This document shows positions 16,858-64,000 of a stretch of 64,000 nt of DNA, piece by piece. Origin of the DNA: Mastigias papua (Eukaryota > Cnidaria > Scyphozoa > Rhizostomeae > Mastigiidae); the NCBI GenBank assembly GCA_964019165.1, contig OZ025278.1, positions 1,777,762 through 1,841,761 of the forward strand, read 5' to 3'. The translations under genes were made by a program, and so were the position numbers. Position 1 is the first letter of the stretch. The number at the start of each line of letters is the position of its first letter. The notes below the pieces were generated by a model. It did not search any database, had not been told where the DNA came from, and worked only from the letters and a program-made list of their open reading frames with translations.

Positions 16858-17880
16858 TTACATTTGATTTGCTTCTATCTTTGGTGTAAGTTCACTGCTA
16901 ACCGTAAATGCTCTACCAGGTCTTGTCAGCTCTTTGCTTCTCCAAGGAGCACAAATCAACTGAGCCATACCTCTTCTGTATTCTGGGCTTGAATATGTAT
17001 AAATGAAAGGGTCAAGAACAGAATTTAGAACGGCAAAAATCATTCCCACTCTTAACCAGCGCTGTCTCTCATATTCTCCTTCAATTCCTTTTGGGAAGTA
17101 ATTGAACGACCTTCCAAGGATCCAAATTGTAAAGAATGGACTCCAACATAATATGAAAGCCAGTATGAGAAACCCCACAAGTGTTGCAACACTTTTCCTG
17201 GCCCTTACTGCTGCGATGTTACGTTCGGGTGCGCCTACGCTTCGTTTCCAAACATGAACAGCCAAGGCTAAATAACAAGTTATCATGGTAAAAATGGGAA
17301 TTATCATGAAAAATAATGTTGTCAACATAGAATAAAGATTGCCATTAATTCCTCTGGACCACTGTCTGTAACAGATTGCATCGGTTCTGTTGTATTGGAA
17401 TGACAAGCCATTAGGAATATTGGTTACGGTGCCAATCAACCACATCACAACACAACATCTTGTTACTGTGGTTCCTGATGTTACAACACTTCCTTGGTAG
17501 TTTCGAACAATACCCAGATACCGAACAACTGTAATAGCTGTGAGGGTAAGGATATTGGTGATGCTGGAACTAATGAAGAAGAGCAATCCTACTGAGCATG
17601 CGCACTGGAAACCGGCCGCACTTTTATCTCCTAATGTCGTAAAGTCTATCCAGATAAAAGGCTGTATAGTTAAGGCCGATGTCATATCGGCCAACGAGAG
17701 ATTCAACAGCAGAATGTTAAATGGCTTCCGCATTGTTTTGTTCTTGTAAAACAGTACACATATAAGCGAATTGCACACGATGTCACCCAATGATAGCGTC
17801 ATATAAACTGCATCAATCGCTCGGCTGAGAGTCGCATCGAAAAGCTGGTGATGCATTGTTGCACTTGCGGAGTGGTTCAT
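16858..17880 (-). CDS. Rhodopsin-family (class A) G protein-coupled receptor, single coding exon
   Basis: A 340-residue seven-helix receptor whose coding region has no intron. I start at the ATG at 17,880 (MNHSASATM, with an N-glycosylation site) because the open frame upstream has no ATG. TM1 is at about 21-45 (GDIVCNSLICVLF), TM2 at 54-78 with LSLADM, and the conserved extracellular cysteine is near 94. TM3 ends in VVRYLGI. TM5 is at about 183-210, TM6 carries FILCWSPFF, and TM7 carries NSVLDPFIY, the family's NPxxY box. The acidic residue of the E/DRY switch is replaced by Val. The length and short third loop fit a peptide or amine-type receptor; the ligand cannot be told. It sits alone between genes A and B on the same strand. 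Confidence 0.92.
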   Translation of the reverse strand: MNHSASATMHHQLFDATLSRAIDAVYMTLSLGDIVCNSLICVLFYKNKTMRKPFNILLLNLSLADMTSALTIQPFIWIDFTTLGDKSAAGFQCACSVGLLFFISSSITNILTLTAITVVRYLGIVRNYQGSVVTSGTTVTRCCVVMWLIGTVTNIPNGLSFQYNRTDAICYRQWSRGINGNLYSMLTTLFFMIIPIFTMITCYLALAVHVWKRSVGAPERNIAAVRARKSVATLVGFLILAFILCWSPFFTIWILGRSFNYFPKGIEGEYERQRWLRVGMIFAVLNSVLDPFIYTYSSPEYRRGMAQLICAPWRSKELTRPGRAFTVSSELTPKIEANQM

Positions 17881-17989
17881 ATTTCTGCAGTCTCTGCCTG
17901 TCAAATATAAAACTGACCGATAGATTGGACTACAAGCAGGTATCCACAACGAAGTGTCTGCTTGTTTTGTGCGATACGGCAACAACAAT

Positions 17990-20900
17990 TCCTATTGAAA
18001 AAGTAACAACAAATATCCTGAGTGCTAATTTATGACGTTTTATTTTCGCGATAATTGACATTTTGGTTTCATCCCCATCTACAATCCATCTGGTATTGGT
18101 GTTTAACGATATTTCATCTAGCTTTTCTGTATGGTGTACAATGCTATGACCAGCCTTCCCATCTACCGTTCGGCAACAACTAACTGTGTCTAGGTAAACA
18201 AAGGTCTTATACTCATATCACGTGGTATAGATTTCGAACATCCACCAGCCAATGCGATGTATGTGAAAATGTATAACACGAATTTCCGGGTAATTGATAA
18301 CTTCCCAGAAAGCTTCACCGAGATCAAGTGTCAAGGCTACACTGAATGCGTCCGAGAATCCAATCTGTTTTACATAACAAAGTTGAAGTCACGTGTGAAC
18401 GTGAAAGGAGTTGAAGATTATTATGTGGGGTTAATAATTGGCTGTGACAAATATTTTAGCACTAATTAATATTGATGGTGGTAGAATTTTGATGATGCTA
18501 TAGGTGACAATTCAAACAGGTGCCTGTCCTGGTCATTCAGATCGTCCGTATATGGGTACATATTTCTCTGCATATTTCCAGCAACCCGACTTTCTAATAG
18601 GTGCTCTTTCATCCGTCTGGTCAATAATCTTCGTTTTCGATATCTTAAATTCCCTCTAGATATTCTAAATAATCCCAGGTAATTTTCTTTTATCATTCAT
18701 ACTCATGATGATGCTTGGACGGAGCTAAAACGTCTATCCTTCTATTCGTCAGTCTATCTCTGAAGCTCGTTCTCAAACTGGAGTTTCCACCATCAACATC
18801 AATCAGATGGAATCGACTGTTCGAAATCAAACCGATGTATTCAGCCATGGTATAAACATACATTCATGGTCACTGAAACTGGTTGTTTAAGATGCTAATG
18901 TTCATTGCTGCAGTTGCATTGAAAGGGCCGTGCAAAACGTTTACTCTTTTGATTCATGTATTGTAAACTAACCGTTTGAACAACAACAACAGTACAGCGA
19001 CAACAACAGCAGCCCCAAATAGCAAAAATATCAGTGTTGGTATATAAGGTAGTTTCAAGTATTCCTGATACTGAGGGCAAGTACCTGAAGTTTCCGCGAT
19101 TATTATGTCCCTGAGTGTAAATACAGATATTTGGATATTACTCAGAGCATGTACCAACTACAGCTCAGTACAGACATTTTACTATGACAAGCAAAATGCA
19201 CCTTTGACATTTAGGTTCTAGGCTTTAGATGTGCTTACAAATCCAATCTCAAATTCGTTGCTCAATGAAAAGAGAATCTCTCTGAAATAATTAATCAAGA
19301 GATATGATATGAAAGGAAATGTATCAGTATTTAATGATTCAAGTGCGACATCTAAATTTGGGTAGATTGGAATATTTGAATAGCTTTTCCAATGAGGCAA
19401 GTAATTTCGTTCCTTTTCGCGTCCTATGGTGGTACCGATGAGTTTGAAGAATTAGTTGGAGACGGAACAAGACCTGTGAAGAAGTACTAAAGAGGTTCAA
19501 CCGCGAGAGCAAAGTCGTGAGTATTCTGGATGCAAGAAAACTGACTTTCATCGGGCGCTAGTTGAGGGAAGAAAATATACTTAGAAGAAAGACTGCCAAT
19601 GGGCCCAGTTTACGGAAAGAAACAGAGGAAGACTACAGGCCATGCTGAGAGGTAGTAGAAGTTAATCATGCAGAAGAAAATCTAGCGTGTATTGGAGAGT
19701 TTGAGTAAATGTTAACATTGCTTCCTTGTGTTATGGAAAACAAAGTTGACCAAATGAAAAAGTTGGTCATTTTCGGCAGTCAATAGCCCGTGCTTGATTA
19801 TGTTACGTATAAAATGAAACTGTTATGTTGTTGCGACAAGCATCCCCATGGAGACCGATCGAGTGATAGAGTGTTGCCATGGATACTACATCCTAGCAAA
19901 TCTAGCTGATAAAGACTAGGGTACATTCAAATGACGATGGATGCAAGAGAAGCATCATTGCTCCTTCTGGTAGACCGATACACACACATCTTGTTCTGTA
20001 GTGGTGTTCGTCAACCTCATTAACATAATGAATAGTTTCAGTTGTTCACGGCACTTGTCATTTGCCATAGTATTCAAAAAGTGTGACTTCAGTAGAACTG
20101 TAAGTTGACAGACCAAACATAGCTTTGAATCTAGAGATGCCATGTCTAACAAGCAACAAGGATAGATTGCACAGCTGCAAAAGGTATTTGTCGAACGACA
20201 CATGATTCTATTGCAATTGTTAAGTTAAACAAGCTGATCATCAAACAGCATAATCCATCTAGATTTCGTCCAGATTTAATCGAGAACGAAATCAAGCAAC
20301 AACGTAAAAGCATATGATACTCGGGAAAGGGATACATCTAGAAGAGCAAACTGAAGACAAGAAAACCCCTTGTTCTCTTGGTCCTATCGTACATCCAGAT
20401 CCTAAAGCAGAGGAGTAAGTATCATAAAGAGAGCTTCTAATACTCAGCTTTGAAGGACTGGAATAGTACTCCTATAAAAAATATGTGAGTTATCGACGTA
20501 AAAGATTTTTAAAAGGTAACTGAAAAGTATTTGCAGAGCAAGACTTAAACTAACAAGGCCCCCCTGGAAAAACAGCTCCACGTTAAAAAGGCTTTCTTAT
20601 ATATCTTTATATTCATTCTTATATAGCATAAATAGCTTATTGTGGCTACATGCTAATGGGTTATTTAGTGTACAAACAATTTATGAAGTCAAAAAAATTA
20701 AAAACTTGCACAAAGAACACAGGAAACAGTACCAAATACAATACAAAAGCCAAGGATTGACAGGCCAAAAAACACATGCATGACAAAATTAGAAGGAGAG
20801 ATTGCTTTACTGTAAAATAAAAACTATTGAATTTTATACAAAAAAGCCCATAAAAAATTAGAAATTGGAGCAATGACAGCAGTCGAAACTGAAATTTATC

Positions 20901-21670
20901 GGAACTGATTTGTAGCAGAAGTGGCGTTTCAAAGAGCGACTAAGTTTCCAATGTAAGATGTTTGATATATTTGCTTGAAAGGTTATCAAAAGTCAAAATA
21001 CACAAAAGTTAATTACCAGTTTGAATAAATGACGCATATGGTTGAATGACAGATAAATACAACATGTCAAACAGAAGAACTTAAAGAGAGAATCACTACG
21101 TCCCTTGATCAAGGCATGTCGAAAAGAACAACAACTATGGTCAATTGTCTGTCTTCTCTTTAGAGCCCGGTTTCCATATCGTCCTAAGTGACACACACAA
21201 ACCAACCAGTCTTCGGATTAGCGATATGACAATAACGCATACAATAATATTGGAACGTTGATTTCGTGATGTCGCCCATATCCCCGCCGAGATGGAAAAA
21301 GCAGAGATAAGTCCAACTTTGGTAAATATTCCCAATCGATCGCAAACAAGTACACGTTGGGAGAAATAGGATGATTGTTATTAACGTTAAATACGTGGCC
21401 ACGCAAGATGGACACATCGTCAGAGTATTGTAACTTTCACTTCATTGGTCCATGTGGCGTTGTTTTTCTACATTGATCATGGTGAGCGAGTGCATTAGGC
21501 CCAATTGTATCATCACAGTACTGTTTGCATAGTAATAGTAATAATAAAGCAGATTACACGATGTGTTGCAGTAGGTATACGAGTAGGAATCAACGACCTG
21601 TGCATCAGCATCTTCTTGGATCTGTTGTATTGTGATCTTACTGTTAGCTACGTGCGATGATTACAACATA
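17990..21670. other. Intergenic DNA without recognisable genes
   Basis: Several 60-80 codon frames occur on both strands, but none has a family motif, consistent composition or splice context. The 5' UTR of the GPCR probably begins here. Confidence 0.45.
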
Positions 21671-21674
21671 ACAA

Positions 21675-22612
21675 CAGTAGACTCCCGTTTAGTCGTACTC
21701 TCAGGGCAGATCGGGAATTGGTCTGAGTTAGCAAATACCCTAGTTAACCGAATCTCTCACTTAGTGAGATTTTTGAGGAAAAGGCAAGAAAAAATCTGAG
21801 TTAGCAAGATTATGCTGAGTCATCTTCAAAGTGTTGACTCAGAGTGTTGATACATATGAAACACAACATCATATTCCTGTAGACCATATTCAGGGATTTC
21901 AAAATAACTATCTTTCCCGCATCTTTTTGAAAAGTTTACAATTTTCATATGTTTCATGGAGCGATTACGCTCCATTTTAATTAAGAAGGATACCTTTCAA
22001 AGTGATTGCCCCAATTTCTTCACTTCTTGTGAACATGGAAAAGTTAAGTCAATAGCTAGTTAAATCCTGTTCGTTTCCTCTAATTCATAATAAATCATAG
22101 ATTTTCCTTGAATCCATCCAAACAACGTCTGATTTGGAAATCGATGTTTCCGTGAGATTGCAATCACACGGTCCTCCTTTGCTAACTGCTTTTTAAATAT
22201 GTCATGCTTTTCTGTTATTGTTCGCGTGTGCAGCTTAGACTTTCCTATGCCACTCGAGGACAAGTTAAAAAATCAATAAAACACCTCAATCAAAAAGCAC
22301 AATTCAAATGGAATAGAGCATTTGACTCAGACAAATCTTTAGCATCTTTATTTTTAACAAAACTTTCAAACCATAGAACATTAAAATTGTATTTCGGAAA
22401 CATGAATAGGTAATCCGAATGAAACAAAATATTTTTTAGCTGAGGGGATATATAGAACCGGTACGACTAAGCGAAAGTCCGACCTATCCGTGATACGACT
22501 TAAACAAAGTATTTTGGCCTGATTCTGGTGGGTAAATCCAAGGAGTATGAAAGTCAGACCGACTACACGAAAGTCTGACTTATCAAGTGTACGACTTAAC
22601 GGGATTTAACTG
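21675..22612 (-). mobile_element. Degenerate Tigger/pogo-like DNA transposon
   Basis: The left end CAGTAGACTCCCGTTTAGTC and the right end, read inward as CAGTTAAATCCCGTTAAGTC, form imperfect terminal inverted repeats of about 26 bp. They begin with the CAGT typical of Tigger elements. A minus-strand frame (22,060-22,263) resembles the pogo/CENP-B N-terminal helix-turn-helix: ITEKHDIFKKQL, then VIAISRKHRFPNQTLFGWIQ. No DDE domain remains, so this is an internally deleted copy. The right flank begins with TA as expected, but the left flank does not, so the target duplication is decayed. Confidence 0.7.
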
Positions 22613-22700
22613 TATATACACCATGAAACATTAGTTATAATGCAAACCAACAACTCAAATTCGTATTAATGTGTCTGTGTTAGTAGGCAGAGTAGGTCTC

Positions 22701-63651
<40,951 letters not shown>

Positions 63652-64000
63652 CTAATTGATAAGGGTGAAAATACAAGCATATATTTTACTTTCAGCAATT
63701 GGATTATGCTGTAATTGGTTTTGAACTGGTGATTTCAGGCACAAATAAGAGGGCGTCTTAATACTAATCTCCATAAGTGATGGATGTGTGGATGAGTGTA
63801 GAGAAACACCATTGCAGCGACAGCATAAGGTTGCATCTCTATCTCGCATAGAATTCATACAAAATCTTCCATCCCTATTATGTCTTAATGCATAAAGCAT
63901 GTATAAGAGAAATGTACAAAGTACCAGCATCAAACAATAAATAGAATTCAATACACAAGATGAAACTAGTGCAATACCAAAGATAAAGAAGTGTCGCAGA
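63652..64000. other. Gene B intron, window end
   Basis: No exon is visible. More N-terminal exons of gene B must lie beyond the window. Confidence 0.5.

Noticed and set aside
16858..17988. 376-residue start for the GPCR
   Set aside because: It would need a TTG start; the first ATG at 17,880 leaves a normal glycosylated N-terminus and all seven helices.

Overview
The window is eukaryotic and almost certainly from an early-branching animal; an anthozoan cnidarian (coral or anemone) is my best guess but cannot be proven from sequence alone. The reasons are about 35% GC, short exons with GT/AG introns and consistent phases, mosaic extracellular proteins (CUB, EGF, D8C-like and VWD modules), an intronless rhodopsin-family receptor, and dense mixed transposons and (TA)n arrays. 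All three host genes lie on the minus strand.

Layout from left to right. 1-4,636: 5' part of gene A (signal peptide, three CUB exons, EGF exons), leaving the window at base 1. 4,637-16,640: gene-poor DNA with LINE and SINE relics, a 0.65-kb pentanucleotide satellite and a 1.2-kb inverted repeat. 16,858-17,880: a 340-residue GPCR. 21,675-22,612: a Tigger/pogo relic. 22,701-63,651: gene B, of which 27 exons can be placed. It encodes a large type I membrane protein: EGF repeats, a D8C-like exon, two tandem copies of an 11-exon VWDE-like module, one transmembrane helix and an acidic cytoplasmic tail. Its N-terminus lies beyond base 64,000.

Gene A and gene B are tandem paralogues. Their EGF exons are all 258 nt and phase 1, and even the intron between them is alignable (33-419 against 62,969-63,393). 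Inside gene B the VWDE-like module was duplicated with all exon phases preserved. The VWD domain of the upstream copy has since lost its hallmark motifs.

The largest intron of gene B (23,783-35,544) holds a nested pair of mobile elements. The outer one is a DNA transposon of about 4.9 kb with 17-bp terminal inverted repeats, a perfect 8-bp target duplication (GCTAAGAG) and a broken DDE-like transposase gene. The inner one is a 5,177-bp Ty3/gypsy element with identical 168-bp LTRs, a 4-bp target duplication (GGTC), intact gag and pol frames, and a textbook -1 frameshift signal. Other introns of gene B carry a long APE-type LINE sitting in a (TA)n array, a second LINE fragment abutting a splice acceptor, several MITE-like units, tRNA-like units attached to (TA)n arrays, and a 465-bp palindrome with hammerhead-like core motifs.
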